Position numbers and translations under genes: made by a program. A stretch of 64,000 nt of DNA from Effrenium voratum (Eukaryota > Sar > Dinophyceae > Suessiales > Symbiodiniaceae): contig CAUJNA010002946.1 in the NCBI GenBank assembly GCA_963377175.1, positions 424,328 through 488,327 on the forward strand. Direction: 5' to 3'. Each line of letters begins with the position of its first letter. Positions within the stretch are counted from its first letter, which is position 1. Below are positions 20,704 to 34,057 of the stretch, piece after piece. The notes beneath the pieces are model-generated. The model worked only from the letters and a program-made list of their open reading frames with translations, had not been told where the DNA came from and ran no database searches.

Positions 20704-22521
20704 GACCCAAAAAACATGGCCTTGATCCAAACAGGTGTTAAAACAGAACCCCTAGAAAAAGAGGACGGATCCACATCTAGCCTCAATTCCTTGGCCTTTG
20801 AGAGCAAAGCACTCCTGGCAGGACCTGACCCTTCATGGTTGAAACGGAGGTAATGTTCACTCTCGATAGGTCCGGAGGGGACCCACTTTTAAATGAATAA
20901 CTCCTTCAGGGGAACCGCCCGAATGGGCCTCGTGGGTATGGTCCTCCGGACTAGTCCGAAGTTGGCATCAAATGTTGTGGTTTAGTGGCACCTTAAGCAC
21001 ATGAACCATTGGCGACGGAGCTCAGTCCAACCAATCAAAGTTGCCTACTAATTTCAGCCGGGCACGCTTCAATCATGAATCATTCACTCTTCAGCCCTTC
21101 TTTGACATTCTGTCGTATTGAGTTGCTCGTTTGCCTTCTTTCTGTGTCACTCTTCTCATGCTCCGGGGAAAAACAAAGCACAAAAACACAGGTTGTCATT
21201 GTCTGACCCCATTGACACCCATTGAACCCCACTTGATTTGTTCGCGCATTGCAGAGTCAACCATGCAGGACCATCCGTGGGCGTTTGACCAGAAGAGCCA
21301 GACGCAGGATCTGAGCACTGAGCGACAGCACATGCCGCCGCGATTTTTTTTGGCACGTTTGGGACTTTCGGAGATGTGTCATTAGCATGGTCATTTTCCG
21401 GCTGCATAAGGAATTATATTGGTTGTTGGCGGGGTTCTAAGCTCACTCATGTTAACATTGCCTGCAAGGACAGACGTACCGCAGAGAACCTGGATAATGA
21501 CAGCACGCAGCCGCCGGATGACTCATCCACGGAAGGAGTGCTTGTGAACGAGAAAGGGCTCCGTGAAAGCTTTAGTCTCCAGAGAGTTCTTTGATATCTT
21601 AATAGAATACTTATCAGTCATGATCAAGATTCTATCTGGTCTTGCACTCTTTGGATCTCAGTCGAGTGAGTCGGATGGGCATTTCCAGGGGATTTGCCTG
21701 ACACATCGATGGGAAGGTGTTCCTTTTGGCAACCGGTGGGTGGCCGGGACTTCTGTGAGTCATTCCACACTCTAAATTTCCGGGGTCAGCCGATTAATAT
21801 AAGGGTTGACTGAAAGCTTAAACATGGAGAGGATCCCCCCTGCAGGAGTTTCAAGGTGCCATGCTCGGATTGTTGTCTGATTTGGTATCCCGGAAGGTAC
21901 TTCAAGGGACCAAACTGGCAGATCCTCGCGACAGGACCCGGAGGCAACTTCAGGCAGAGCTTATCAGGAACCACATGCTCAGATTCATGTGCGGGGAGCT
22001 CAGGCTTGCCAGAGAGATGGTGTAAACCAGAACGCCGCCACTGATTAGGATGGTTTTGCACACGATGCAACATGATTTCTCCTGTCATGCTGGTTTCCTT
22101 TTGTGTCAGACTGCGAATGAGACTTGAGGTTTGCTTTGTAATTTGTTTACTCAACCCACAAGCTTTGTAGAGGCAATTAAGTACGTTTTTTGGCTGCTTT
22201 CTTTGAAGCAGCCATACAGTATCGACGACTTATTTGGTCCTTTGCTGTTGAAAGAAGCAAAAAAGCAGGTGTTGTTGATGGAAACTGGATGCCATCCCGG
22301 TTGATCCACCTTTGGATGCTTGTTTGTTCATCTGGGGTTTGCTAATATAATATACACAACATATAGTATGGTAGTATATGTCATACACAATGATATTTGA
22401 TACAGTATATATCATATTATGATGTATTCATATATATATATATATTTATTTATTCATTTTATTTACTACGTGTTTTTGCTCGAAGTTCGAGTCCCCTGAG
22501 GGGACATCATCAATTCACAAG
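20704..22521. other. Probable intron of gene D
   Basis: Includes weaker exon-like blocks at about 21270-21310 (reads WAFDQKSQTQDLSTERQHMP) and 21469-21533 (reads DRRTAENLDNDSTQPPDDSS). Both have AG|G starts, but their ends could not be fixed. A TA/ATTT-rich tract lies at 22430-22465. Confidence 0.35.
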
Positions 22522-22566
22522 GAGGCCACGGAGGAAGCCACGGCCTTGGCGCTGAGTCCCAAAAAG
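22522..22566 (+). CDS. Small exon candidate, gene D
   Basis: EATEEATALALSPKK between CACAAG and AAG|GCGTCG, phase 0/0. Very short, so chance is possible. The AAAAAGGCGTCG string that follows recurs 40 bases downstream. Confidence 0.35.
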
Positions 22567-25337
22567 GCGTCGCTAGGACCCCCGTTGAGGTGCTGCACAA
22601 AAAGGCGTCGCCAGGGTCCCAGCCCTCTCCCCCCCTTCTCAGTAGATGTTGAAGGAGAAAGCCGTATCCCCGCGATCTTGTCTATATGGAGCGGGTGCTT
22701 CCCAACGAAAATGAGGCAGCTGCACTGAAAGGAGCAGCTCGCAACCTGAAGTCGTTCCATCTTGTTTGTGCCCGGCGCAATGGCTCTTTCCATGTTTTGT
22801 CATGCCTACCGTTGCTATGGCTCTGGATCTGTATTGGAGTTAGTCTGGGTTCCTTGCAGCGGCTGCGGCCGACCAATGTTGCAAACCCAGAGAGTGTGGG
22901 CAGGGTTCAAGTAGGGTGTGAGTTTCTATTTGTGGGTTTGGAAAGGGTGTTTTTTGGCCCTACGCCCGCCTTGACCCACCCTAAATCGACAAACCTGCCC
23001 TGACTTACCCTAAGCCTAACTGAAAACCTAACCTTAGCCCACCCTAAATTGTAGACTTAGCTGCCGCCCTTTTGTGCACGCCAAGCTGTGCCAGGGTTAG
23101 GCTACTGCCAGAGCTATGCAAAAACAAAACACCTGAGCCCTTGGGTTTCAGATGGATTCAGGTCAACCGACTTGAAGGTTTTAGATCTATCCGCTCAGCG
23201 TCATATTTTTTTTCTGGGGTCAACTTGAGGGTTCAGGTTTGCTGTTTCAGGGTCAATCAACTGTAGGGCTGGATCAACTGACTCGAAGGATCAGGGTTTA
23301 GGGTTATATTGTTGGACTCAGAGCTTGTTTAGGGTCAACTGACTTTGGGATCTGTGGGCGACCCGCACAAGTTCACGGTAGCCTTGCCGTAGAGTTTCAG
23401 GGTTCCGAAAGGTAAGGCAGAGGCAAGCCCCAGCTCCTTGCGATTGTTTAATGTAATTCAGTGGCTCAAAGCTCATGCGTTTGACGAGAAACAATGGCTG
23501 CAACCTGTTTCGGGCCATTTCTTTTGCGTGCTATTTTTTTGTGTGTGTGGCTTTGGAGCTGCAAAGCTCACCAAGGGATGCTCAAGGATTGTCACGCAAG
23601 AGGGGGGTCCGCAGTACAGCGACTTGAGCGTCTTTTTATGTGTGACTCCCATTTGGAGACATTCTATGAGTTTGTCCAACATAGGGACCCCTTAAAAATG
23701 GTCGGCTTCCTGGTGGTTTCCCTTCAAATTGCATTCAAGAAGAGTCCCCCGAGTTTTGGACACATCTCCAACTCTCCGAGGCCTGCGTTGACCAAGTGTA
23801 CAGGAAAGCCGGAAAGAAAATTTCCAGGCGGGAGGGGGGCTACGCCAGTGGCCGCCCTGAGCGATCGTCTGAGGGCAACCGGGATATCTTTGACTTTATT
23901 ACACGTTGGCTTCCCCGGAAATATGGACCAGAGTTTGGCATTGAGCAAAGCAACAGCTCCTCGCGCAAGTGAGCATCGGCAAACCCTTCCTGCAGCCAGG
24001 CCAAATGCTTGTGCAAATGTAGTGAACGACATAGTGCTTGGGCCATGAGTAGGGCCGCGTGAACGCATTTGTTTCTACATCAAGCATGTGTTTTCTTTAG
24101 CGGCCGTGAATCTGCTTCGACTTCGAGTCTGAGGCACGGGCCTGACAAGAGCCTCCAGCAGTCTAAGAGTGCCTCACTAAACGCTTCGGGAAATGCACAC
24201 GGACGCCGCAAAAGGTGTCCCAACAGGCGATTGCTCTACCAATATGGGAGTGTTGGGTTTCCCATGTTAGCCTTCCGCAGAGTACTGCCACACAATGCAA
24301 CGTTTGTCGGGCCATGTTGTGAGCAGAAAGTTGACCTTCATGATGAGCTGAAGGATATGCCGCATGCCATTGAACATTGTGTGTGTTCAAGCCATCATTG
24401 AAGCCACTGTGAGCTAGTCTCAGTACCAGAGATCATTTGGCGTTTCAGCATTCCTACAAATGGGAATGTGTCCAAAATAGGGCCCCAAAGCGTGGTTTCC
24501 TTGTTTGTTGTCTTTTTGTTTTAATCGGAGGCACAACCATCGCACAAATGCAATGTCCATGTGAAGCAGGTGAAGACGATGATTGGAGACATGTGCTCAG
24601 AATTCTTGGCTTGTATTTAATCATGGTGCACAGGGGTGGGGCTTCTTATGACTAGTTGATTCCCTTTGAGCTTTACGGTGCGTCTGGAAAGCGTCGACAT
24701 GTCAGCAGTGCTTCTCATGATGTCGGAACACACCTTGCACGCTGCTTAGGTTCCGCGGGCGTATCTATTTTGATCTGCAGCGTGCTGAACCTATGTTGAA
24801 ACTATGGCTTGTGAGCCCAAGCAAACCTGGCAAGCATACGACGGAGCGGTATGAATGCGAGTGTCTCGCAAGTAATTATACGCCAGCTTGGTGTCATAGG
24901 CTTGTTGGTCGCTCGGTGCCAATCGTTCGCATGTTCTGTGGGTGCAGTGGTCATTCACACGTTGTTGGTGCAAATGCTTGCGGCGTCCCAGTGATCAGCG
25001 TCAGCGTCAACTGCTTCTTGTTTCCAGACGTCCCACGAAAGATGAACACCTGAATCCGAAGTTGCATGTAGTCTGTAGCTTGAGTTCCCCAATGCAGAAC
25101 GCATGGGGATGGATCTTGATTCCTTCCATTTAGCATCCAGGCACACAAGGGCCACCCCCTTTTTCCCCATGGAGCTCACTGCTTCCCATAGATAAATTGA
25201 AATGGCTTAATCATGATACTCAAGGGCGGTGGTGTCGCCCAAGATAGGGGAATCCTTGAAATGGTGAAGAGTTTTTTTTTCAGACCGGAATTTGGGTGTT
25301 GGTTGCATGCCCCACAGCTCCGAAGAAGCTCTGGGAG
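22567..25337. other. Probable intron of gene D
   Basis: A stretch at 22960-23345 is rich in CCCTAA-like and GGGTTnA-like hexamers, including a two-unit TTTAGGG-type match at 23286-23296. Copies of the GGTTTCCT motif lie near 23700 and 24490. No exon supported. Confidence 0.4.
22960..23345. repeat. Degenerate telomere-like hexamer region
   Basis: Scattered CCACCCTAAAT, TTACCCTAAGCC and, downstream, AGGGTTTAGGGTTA and AGGGTCAAC strings. Only short matches; no continuous telomeric array. Confidence 0.35.
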
Positions 25338-25391
25338 GTGCCGGCGACGCACCGCAAAGCTCCTCGTACACTTTCTCGACCGGCGTTTGAG
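25338..25391 (+). CDS. Exon candidate, gene D
   Basis: VPATHRKAPRTLSRPAFE between CTGGGAG and GAG|GCGCGC, phase 0/0. Basic, Pro-containing linker-like peptide; no domain. Confidence 0.4.
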
Positions 25392-28300
25392 GCGCGCGGA
25401 TTCAACTGGGGTCCTCGTCATGGCTGTTTCTGAGGGTCAAAGTCAGACAACGGGGATCCGTGGGGTTATTTCCCTTTATCCTACGGGCATGACCTGTTGG
25501 CCCCACTGTTAAAGTCATCCGTTTCTATCAAAGATGAGAAATGGCTCGAGGTCCCGGTGATAGAGAGACCCATGTGAACGGTGGACAGCATCACTGGTAG
25601 TTGGTTGCGCATTGGGAGTCGAGATTGGCAGACTGCTCCATGATTTCTTAAAACGGGAAGGCTACCCAAGGTAGGTATTATTTCTTCCTCTAGGAATATG
25701 TGCTTTGAACTTGGAGCGGTCAGCATGTGCTTGGCAAACTTAAGTTGCATATTTCTCCAAAGGGAAACCAGACTTGGAGGGACGATTTGCAGCTTCCAGC
25801 CTCCCTGTTGACCCCCTTGTTGAGGCTTGGGAACCCATTCCCACAGGGCACCTGCCGAAGATATGGTCGTTAGGTCCTGGTACCTTGTTGCCCAAAGGAG
25901 TCATCTTACACGCGCATCCGCGGTTGGAGATGCGACTGCTCATGATTTTCAGTCATGTTAGCAGGGAACCGTGGTAGTGATTTGAGCAATAATTCGGAGG
26001 TACACACAACACGTAAATATGAACAAAAACGCTAAAACAAAAAAAATGTGGCAAAGATCCCGGAACCTTGGGGGTCTTCTGCTGAAACATGGACTTCGGC
26101 TTGTGGGAGCTAGGGGGCATGCTATGGATTCTTGCAAGTTCAAATGGCCAGGTGGTTCTTTCCCGAAACCAAAAGTGAGCTTCCCAGCCAACATTTGGCT
26201 TTGACGGTGGGTTTACCGTGGCCTTTTTGAGCCTAGCCCAAGAGGGATCCCTAGGGTGTCTCTCTTTGCAAACTCCCAAGTCTCTCTCCAGAACCCTCCC
26301 GCCCTCAACCCGCCATAACCCGCCGCTTTGGTCGTGGAGCCGCGGGAGGCAAAAGAAGCGTCCAGGCCGAAAGGCGTGCTATCGACTTGATCGAATCCCC
26401 TCAAAAGGTGTGTCCAGTGCTTCTCCTGTGAAAAAGGGGGCCGTGCCCGGCATGCTGGTACGCATCTTATGGAACCAAGGGTGCCCAACTGTGAATGGGC
26501 CTGAGGTTCCAGGCACTATCCCCGTTCAGAGGGTCCAAGGGCCCCCTGATAGGGTTTTTGAAACACATGTATAACTAACGACCAAACTGCGGTTTACTTC
26601 AGCGCCAAAAGATCAATCCCTGGACATCCGTGGAGTCTGGTCAGGTCTCGTAACTTTGGAGTTTAGCCCAGCTGGCAAAAGCAGCTTTGAGAATCTCTTC
26701 AAACCTGTTTTGTGGTCCAGTCATCCTGCGAAGAGATCCTACCAGATCATTCACAAGGTAGAAATCCAAGCTGTGGACAATGACAGAGAGTAAAGCATTA
26801 TTTAGTTTGCTCCACCCATACCAAACATATTTTGCATGTCCTGAAGCAGTGCCCAGTATTGTTTCTTTCCCGGGCACGAAGGGAGGAACACCTTTCACCA
26901 AACAGGCGAAACAGGGATCTGAAGCAAATCAAAGCTTCAAACTTCAAAGACATACCACCACCAGTTCCCCGGCGTTCACTTGCACCTGAAAGCGCCACGT
27001 TTGGTATCGCTGGAGTTTTTTCCCAAGCCTTGGTGCCGGCAGGGAAAGTGGAGATAAGCACAAGATGTTTGGGGTCTGATCCCAACAGATGGCGCTGCTT
27101 TGTGCTCTGTTGTTTGCCCTATGTTCTTGGGCGGGGTATGTTTCAACTCTGTGGCTTGAAGTTTGAAGCAGCGTTGAATCACTGATCCGCGCTGACGAGG
27201 TGGATATGTGTTGGAACCAGCTGCCCTTTTGTAGGTTTCATGATGGGGCCCCTTTCAACCCGACCCCTGAAAAGGTTCCTAGCGTGTTTTTTACATGCAG
27301 CTGGACCATGTCTTTTAGATTATGCATGTTTCCTGATGGTTCAGGACAGATGCTGGTTCTCCAGGTGACGTTGCTAGCTATGTTCAGTGTTAATTACTCT
27401 GAGAAACCGACAATCTCAGGATTCCGAATGTCCTTCCGAAGACAGTAAGGGGATGTTCTTTGGGCCTGGCTGTTCCCTGCAAGCCTTGTGGATGCTACAT
27501 ACGTGTTTTGGCCACAAGGTGACATGCCCTTTGGTTAGCTCGCAAGAAGCATGCTTGAATCACTGGAGAACTTGCCTGTCGCATTGACAGGATTACAAGG
27601 ATCATGAGCTACACAGCAGTTGTGGCCGTGACGAATGTGGTGCCCACCTTGGCAGTGCTGGTTTTGACTGCACCCTGTGAGTCTGACGTGCTGTTTGCGT
27701 CCCTCGGGAAAAATACCGGCAACATAATGTATACGATACGTCCGACAAACATATCGCATGACAAGCTATGTATTGGGTGGACGCGTCGTGGCGATGACCG
27801 GACCACCCTCCACCAAAGCCTCCTGTGCTTGGTTGATTATTGGCAGCGGTGGCATGAGGACAGTTTGTGAGTTGCGAGCATGTAGCCGTGGTACGATCCA
27901 CTGAGATTCTTCCTGTGTTTCTGGGTCTGCCATCACTTTGCTTTCACGTAGCAGAACCTACTCGCAAAAGTACATGTCGCCTCCCAAAGTCTCCCGAAGC
28001 AATGGGTTTGGGGCTCCCGAACGGGTTCGGAGCTCTGCCAAATTCAAGTTGCGAATCGACGCAGATTTGGGGCGGGCTTCAGTTCCAAAGGACGGGCCAG
28101 GGAGATTTAGGCAAGGGCCACAAGAATACTGCTTGGCAAGAGGCAGTGCTTTGAGCCAAGTTGTGCGGCTCCCACATTTATCAATATGTGGGAAACTCGG
28201 CAAGACATGACCTCCCAGGTAAGACGATTGCCAGTAGCTGCAGCTACCAGAAGGTCGGCACCTCAGCCAGGTGCTTTTGTGGAGGTTCAAAGGACCTACT

Positions 28301-30378
28301 TGTGAGGTTCCTCTCGGTGCGCCACAGTAAATGATGTTGGTTGTGCGATTCATATCAGAATGTTTTGTTGAATTGTGCAACGTGCTTCACTCATGCTTGA
28401 AGAATGTTTGCACTGGGTGCTGGCAAATTAGGGGGCTGGTATTTGTTCATGTTTCCAGATGACACATTGGCACCCTTTGTAGCGCAAAGCAGGGCGCCCT
28501 ACTGTTGGTGGTCCATGAGAAGTTTGGTGAGGCAGGGGGGGAGGGGTTGGCCCGCACCTCCAATTCCAAGCGCTCAAAGCAGGCAAAAGGCCAAATATCC
28601 AGTACCATCTTCAGGAGATGCGGTCCTCACGCTGCATTTGCGGGCAAGTGCGAACGGAAGTCTCGGATGAAAAGCGGCAAGTCCTTTGGGGGGTCTGCTA
28701 GCTGGTGGTTGTAGACTGTAACAAGGACACATAGTAGACCTGTTTAGAGCTTGACATTCATCACCAAGTGGAAGGAATGCGGAGAAAGCAGCAGTAATCT
28801 ATGTCATTTGCTGGGGTGATTTGGTTGGTGTTCCATGCGGCTTCTAAAGGAAAGAGTTTTCTTTGTGTTTTTAACATGCCACCTTGTAGAGATGTTTGTA
28901 GTAGTGGAGTTAATGGTAGTGTTGCCTGCGTTCGTTGTTTCCCACGTCCTGTTGATCCGCTTGGAGCTGCGTCAGGTATCCTTCCAATGCGGTGGCTCAG
29001 ACGTACGATCCCAATCGTTTTGGCCTCAGACTGAAAAGAGAGCCGCTTTGCTGGGTCTGGAAAGAGGGGTGAAACACTTGGCACCATGGGTGTGTCCCAA
29101 GCAAGCATGTCTTTCTATGAAAAGGGATGAGAAAACAGCAGTCCTGTTTCCTTGTGCTTGGCCTCCGTGTTTGTTGTCCTCCTCCAATCAGCACATACTT
29201 CTGGAAGGGGCCGTCTATGTTAAACCACTAAAGAGGGGCGCGAAGGTAAAATTGCTTCCAAATTGCTTTTGCAAGCGATCAGTTTTGGAGTGCCGGATGG
29301 CGCGCAAGTGTTTTCACCAGAGATGATCACCTGGAGTCTTCTTGGCTCCGCCATAGAGAAAGGTGGTTTGGATCAACATCTTGAATACATCGCCCCAGCA
29401 TGTTTCAGGTGTCAAGAAGAACCCAAGTAGCTGCCATTCAAAACGAAGCTGCCAGTGTGCATGTTCACTTCCAGACTTGCTGCACTCAAAGTCCAATCAG
29501 GGAAAGCATCGGGGAAAGCATCGGGGCCAACTCGTTTGAGGTCCCGCCTGTCTGCTGCCAACAGCGCGCCATGGCAAGCAGTGAACTGGGTCCTTCCTGG
29601 GTCACGATGTGGTCATGAACTTGAGGGGAATTGAGACAACCCTGCGGATGTCCCATGCCCAACAGGGATTAAGGTGTCATTCAATATGGTACACGCTTCA
29701 CTCCTATGGTGCTTCAACTGATATGCTGTTGGTGGATTCTGTGCTCGTTGATGTTGCTGTTCAAGTAAAGTGGTCAGGGATGCAATACATGCCGCCCGCC
29801 CGCTCACCCGCCCATGCATCCCCCGGACACTTACAGATAGTAGAACACACGCCATACACACACTCTTTCTGTCTCTTGGGGCTTGGGAACTGTAGACATT
29901 TTGATGTGGCTCGCGATGGTCCAACCAAGCTCAAGCATGCAATAGCCGGCATGCCATGCTTTGTGTCCGTGGTGAAAAGCCACACAGGGTAAACTCGCAA
30001 GGCTTAATAATGGGATATAATGGGAAAAGGATCGATCCCCTTTTCGGATGGTTCTCAACTAAGTTTCCTGCATTTGTTCTTTTGATGGCTTTGAACATCA
30101 CTCCTTTGTCCCATTCAAAGAGACTTTCCTTCGTGAGGTGATATGCAATGGGAAAATACTGAAAATTATGAAACAATGCTGAGCATATTATTGCCTTTGA
30201 TTACGACTCATATTAATATTGGGTTCTCTCTTTTTTAAATTGACTTTTCAACTCATATTAGGTTCTGCTCTGGTATGGGGGTTTGCCTTCTGTCAAACTT
30301 TCCCTTTGGCATAAGAGTTTGCCTTTGGTATGGGGGTTTGTGTTGCGAGTTTCCCGCGACTCGTTTTATCGGAGCGAG
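25392..30378. other. Long non-coding stretch, probable introns
   Basis: A GC-rich block near 26325-26410 reads RFGRGAAGGKRSVQAERRAI in one frame, and one near 28540-28670 is open and basic; neither has a clear splice pair. A frame of 88 codons at 27604-27870 lacks coding texture. Nothing firmer. Confidence 0.35.
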
Positions 30379-30459
30379 GTGGTGGTCGCTTGCCGCCAGC
30401 TCTTGGGTCCGCTGCATGACGCGCTGCCGCCAGCGCAGTACATCAGCAGGACCATGGAG
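30379..30459 (+). CDS. Exon candidate, gene D
   Basis: VVVACRQLLGPLHDALPPAQ, then YISRTME, after GGAGCGAG and before GAG|GCGCGG, phase 0/0. The frame is also open upstream (RDSFYRSE), so the start may be earlier. Looks like an amphipathic helical segment; family unknown. Confidence 0.5.
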
Positions 30460-33400
30460 GCGCGGAGCCCGGGTCTGTCGCCGTTTGGAGTTTTTGCGGT
30501 TGCTTTGGTTGGGTTGGTTGATGTTACCCCTTTTGCAAGCATGGGAGAGGGGAAGACTACGGTCCTTTTTGAACAATTTGTCCACTTGCATGGATATTTG
30601 GTTGGAAAACGGGGCAGTTTCGGATTCTGATGAGGACTCAAAATACTACAAGCGAAAAATCCACCACCAAACGGGGAGTCGCCCTTTCTCAGCATGGTTC
30701 TTTGGATTGATCCCAAGTTGTCAAATGACACGATTGGGGAATTTACTACTACAGTAGTGTTCATCACCATTTCAATTGTAGCTGTCAGAGCGGCACTTTC
30801 ATAGATCCAGAGGAAGGGTTGGGGCGTTTTGGTGAGTGTCAGCCTGCCAAGATTTCCCATTCCTGGGAAAGCACTTCCAGAGCATCCTCGACTCACATAG
30901 AGTTCAAGATCGCTCACGAGCATGTCGGCAGCAATTGCATCAAATGCGCGGGAGCAAGCAAATCCTTGCGGGATGTCAAGGCGACCCCCACGTCCGAAAT
31001 TAGGAAGGGCCGAGGTTGCCCTGAACTTCCAAGTTCGCTTAGAGGCTTTCTGGGCTGGGGAAACCAGGCGCACTTTCTTACATGGCACGTGTTAGTGGTG
31101 GAGTATGAGAATTGATGGGCAAATGTGGCACCTGACTGGTCCCGAAAGACCACCTTCCTCCAGAATGGGCTCCTTGGCTCATCCACTGGGACGTCAAAAT
31201 TCAGGTGGGTATGTGACAAAATAGTGCATCCCCCAACATTGCATGGGCTTTCCTTTGCCTTATCTTTACACCAACCTGAGACGGGTAGCCTCCGCGAGGA
31301 TCACATGCAATGCTCCGCGGAGATGATCAGGCTCAAAGCCTGCAATGAGATGACCAGGCGCCAGAGTCACATGTTTTTTTTCTTTTGCTGGTCACGAAGG
31401 TGTCGGCAACAAGAACATGCAGAGTATTATATTATAGCATAATGTATAATATGCATGTACATTGTATGTCTATGTATGTATTTATTACATATATTCACAT
31501 GTGCACTTGTTTGATCAAAGGGCTGAACCCGGATCATGAGGCCGGGCAACACAGGTGCATTTTAGCTTAGGCTTCGGATCGCCGAGGTTGCTCAGCGGGC
31601 TCTCTTTGTGCTGTCCTTCTTGAAATAGCCATCAGGGAGCCCCCAGTTTTAGAACAGCCATTCTGAAGCACATTCGCTGCAAACAGGCCAGGCAGCGCGA
31701 CCACACCCTTGTTGGGCAGCTTAGCAAGGAGTTTCAAAAGTGGGGATGACAACATCAAAGCATTGGTAGTGCCAACTAAGATATACATGATTGTGCATGA
31801 TATTGGCTGATGGAGTGGGCCGATTTTCTTTAAGGAAAGTACAGGAAACTACTCATATCATTTGGCAGCCTTTCCTGGCGTAGGTTGAGTTCGCACTGGG
31901 GTGATCGCCATCATTTGAGTGCCAATGGTTGAGAAGCCAGAGTGTAAGTTGTTGAGGTCAAGATTCCTTGTGCCTTGTGAAGCTGAGTCTTGATCCGTCC
32001 TTTGTGCTTTGGGCCAACCAGCTTAACTCTGCCTGGATGGTGTCAAAGTCAACGCCGTCACACATGAGGTGTCCTTGCAGCCAACCGCTTTGAAGCTGAC
32101 CTTGAAGCTGATTCTTGTCTCTCCCCTCCTTCCAAACTCTTCAGACTGCTTGTCGCTGGCAAAAGTCGAGAAAACGAGAAAGGTTGGGGCTCTTTCAACC
32201 ACATGGTGCAAATTAAGGGTTGTCCCTCGCTCAGGTTATGGCTTGCTTCTCATGCTCTCTTCTGGGTATGATGGGTTTCTTGAACTTAGGTTATGATGCC
32301 CCTATATTTAGACTATGATAGCCAAATTTCATTTTTCTGCTGGCTTCTGGCGGAAAGCCGACCCATAAACCATGGGCCTGCAGGCAGTGGCATAAGCAGC
32401 AAGTGGAGGACTGGAAGGATCGCGCCGATGCGCACCACACGAGCGCAGCCCGGCGTGCACCAAGACCTGGAAAGCGGCTCGTTGCTGGTTGCTCCCAAGT
32501 GTCAGTTCGTTGCTCGCAGTGTATGTTCCTTTTCAACCAGCTTGAGTGCCAATCTCCGTTTGTTGTGGGCAATTAGTCTCTGTTTGTGAAGTTGAGCTGA
32601 TGTACACAGGAGAAATCAAAGAGGCCTTTTTGCCGAACCCTGTGGCCCTGCCTGCCTGCCGTTGGACTTCTTCACATTCTGTTTGATTTGCTTGGGGTCC
32701 TCAAACGGTACAACTGCAAATCATAGTTGATTCACACACTGCACAACAAGTCATACGCCCATCATACAATTCTTAGCGATTATGCATTGCCTGGTGAAGT
32801 TCAGTGTCCTGAGGTTCTGGCCAATTTGCGCCCGAGCTCAGGTAGTGCTGCAAAGAAGCCAAGCGCCCGCCCACACCATGCCAGAGCAGTTGTGGCGCAA
32901 TGAGGCCGGCTAGCAAGATTTCAACTCGTTGGGACCTTTTCGGGTTTCGGAAACAGGTGCAACCGGCCCCTTTGACAGGTTGTCATCTTGGGCACGTGGG
33001 TTCGTTGGCATTCGGGGCCCAAGGGTCGGCATTTGGTGCGGCCGCCTTGTCCCATAGGTCGCCTTTCAGCTGGGATCTCTAGATGTGTCAAATCATGATA
33101 TGCGAGATTGTTTCAAACTAGTCCTGGGGATTCAGCGATGTTTCTTTTTGAGTAAACCTGTCAAAACAATACCATGGCTGACTTAAGTTGTTTCGCATAA
33201 TTTGGTCACCAGCCCGGCTTTGAGCATACTGTCCTGGGCCAGGCGAAACAGGTGTCAAGTGGATGTGTCTCATGACCAGCGGGATCTGTCTAGAGTTGCT
33301 TTCCCTTTTTGTCCTTCCAACTGAACATGAGGCCAAACAGTGGGGTTGCGCCGCTGACCACCACTGTGTGCTTCTCGCCACGGCGGTTGTCTCAAGCTCC

Positions 33401-33558
33401 ATTGTCCACTGGCGACAAAAGGATTCTTCTAAAAAAGAAGCAACACCTTCCAGGTTGCTTCCTTTTGGGGTTCGTTTTGGCTTTATCCAAATGCGGGGTA
33501 TCGCAAACAAGTGAGGGTACCCCCAAGGGATCCCAGACTGTCGTCAGACGCCTCTCAG
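30460..33558. other. Probable introns of gene D
   Basis: A GC-rich island at about 32395-32480 is open in all three forward frames and probably includes an exon, but no frame is favoured. The remainder shows no signal. Confidence 0.35.
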
Positions 33559-33726
33559 GTCTTGGCCAATCTGGAAGCACCGCACCCGGGTCCCAGGCTG
33601 GAGTGGTCCACATCGCTTTGCTCGAAACAGGGGGAGCCCGAGGAACCTCCCGCAAATAACGAGCGACCTGTGAAGGAAAAACGACGACCTGTGATGAAGG
33701 AAGAAGCAACCTATGAAGCTACTTGA
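33559..33726 (+). CDS. Terminal exon, gene D
   Basis: After GCCTCTCAG, phase 0: VLANLEAPHPGPRLEWSTSL runs into a charged tail with two related motifs (ERPVKEKRRPVMKE) and ends with TGA at 33724-33726. The hydrophilic, Lys/Glu/Pro-rich C-terminus is unlike the surrounding AT-richer DNA. The upstream exon set is uncertain. Confidence 0.55.
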   Translation, partial: VLANLEAPHPGPRLEWSTSLCSKQGEPEEPPANNERPVKEKRRPVMKEEATYEAT

Positions 33727-34030
33727 CCTGATTCCTCGTTTCAAACCCTTGCCTGATCCTGCAGAGGACCCCCGCCCATTGGGAGATTGAAGGGATGTCC
33801 TAAAGGCGCAGAATCTTCCTTTTGACGAGGCCCAGGGGTATTCAGGGGTCAGGAGGCAAACCCTGCTCCCCAAAGGAACTGGGGAGGGAGGGCGTGATTC
33901 TTTGACAAATTGTTATTATTGCACCAGAGGGACAGCATTTCTCACATTGGTGCGTTTCCCGGTACAGTGGACTTGTTCAGCATCTTTGTTTGCTGATGCC
34001 CCTTGCCCATGTCTTTGTGCGTTGCTGCCG
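33727..34030. other. Short intergenic spacer before the proposed SMC4 start
   Basis: 304 bases between the gene D stop and a candidate SMC4 ATG. An AG at 33979-33980 after a T-rich stretch (ACTTGTTCAG) could be the trans-splice acceptor for the spliced leader, leaving a 5' UTR of 50 bases. Confidence 0.35.
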
Positions 34031-34057
34031 ATGCCTCCGAAATCGACCAATCACAAG
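34031..34057 (+). CDS. SMC4: SMC4 proposed first exon
   Basis: ATG CCT CCG AAA... reads MPPKSTNHK and ends CACAAG|GCATTG (GC donor, phase 0), in phase with the next proposed exon. Supported only by position, phase and basic composition; the real start could be elsewhere. Confidence 0.35.

Larger units (their letters stand above)
20632..33726 (+). other. Gene locus: unidentified gene D (exon candidates)
   Basis: Five GC-rich blocks (20632, 22522, 25338, 30379, 33559) each start with AG|G, run in phase 0 and end at a GC or GA donor in phase 0, the last one in a stop codon. They could belong to one gene, but no similarity ties them together and the gaps are several kb, so the grouping is an inference. 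The product is unknown; the tail is strongly charged. Confidence 0.3.

Noticed and set aside
23286..23296. Interstitial telomere
   Set aside because: Only about two TTTAGGG-type units with degenerate surroundings.
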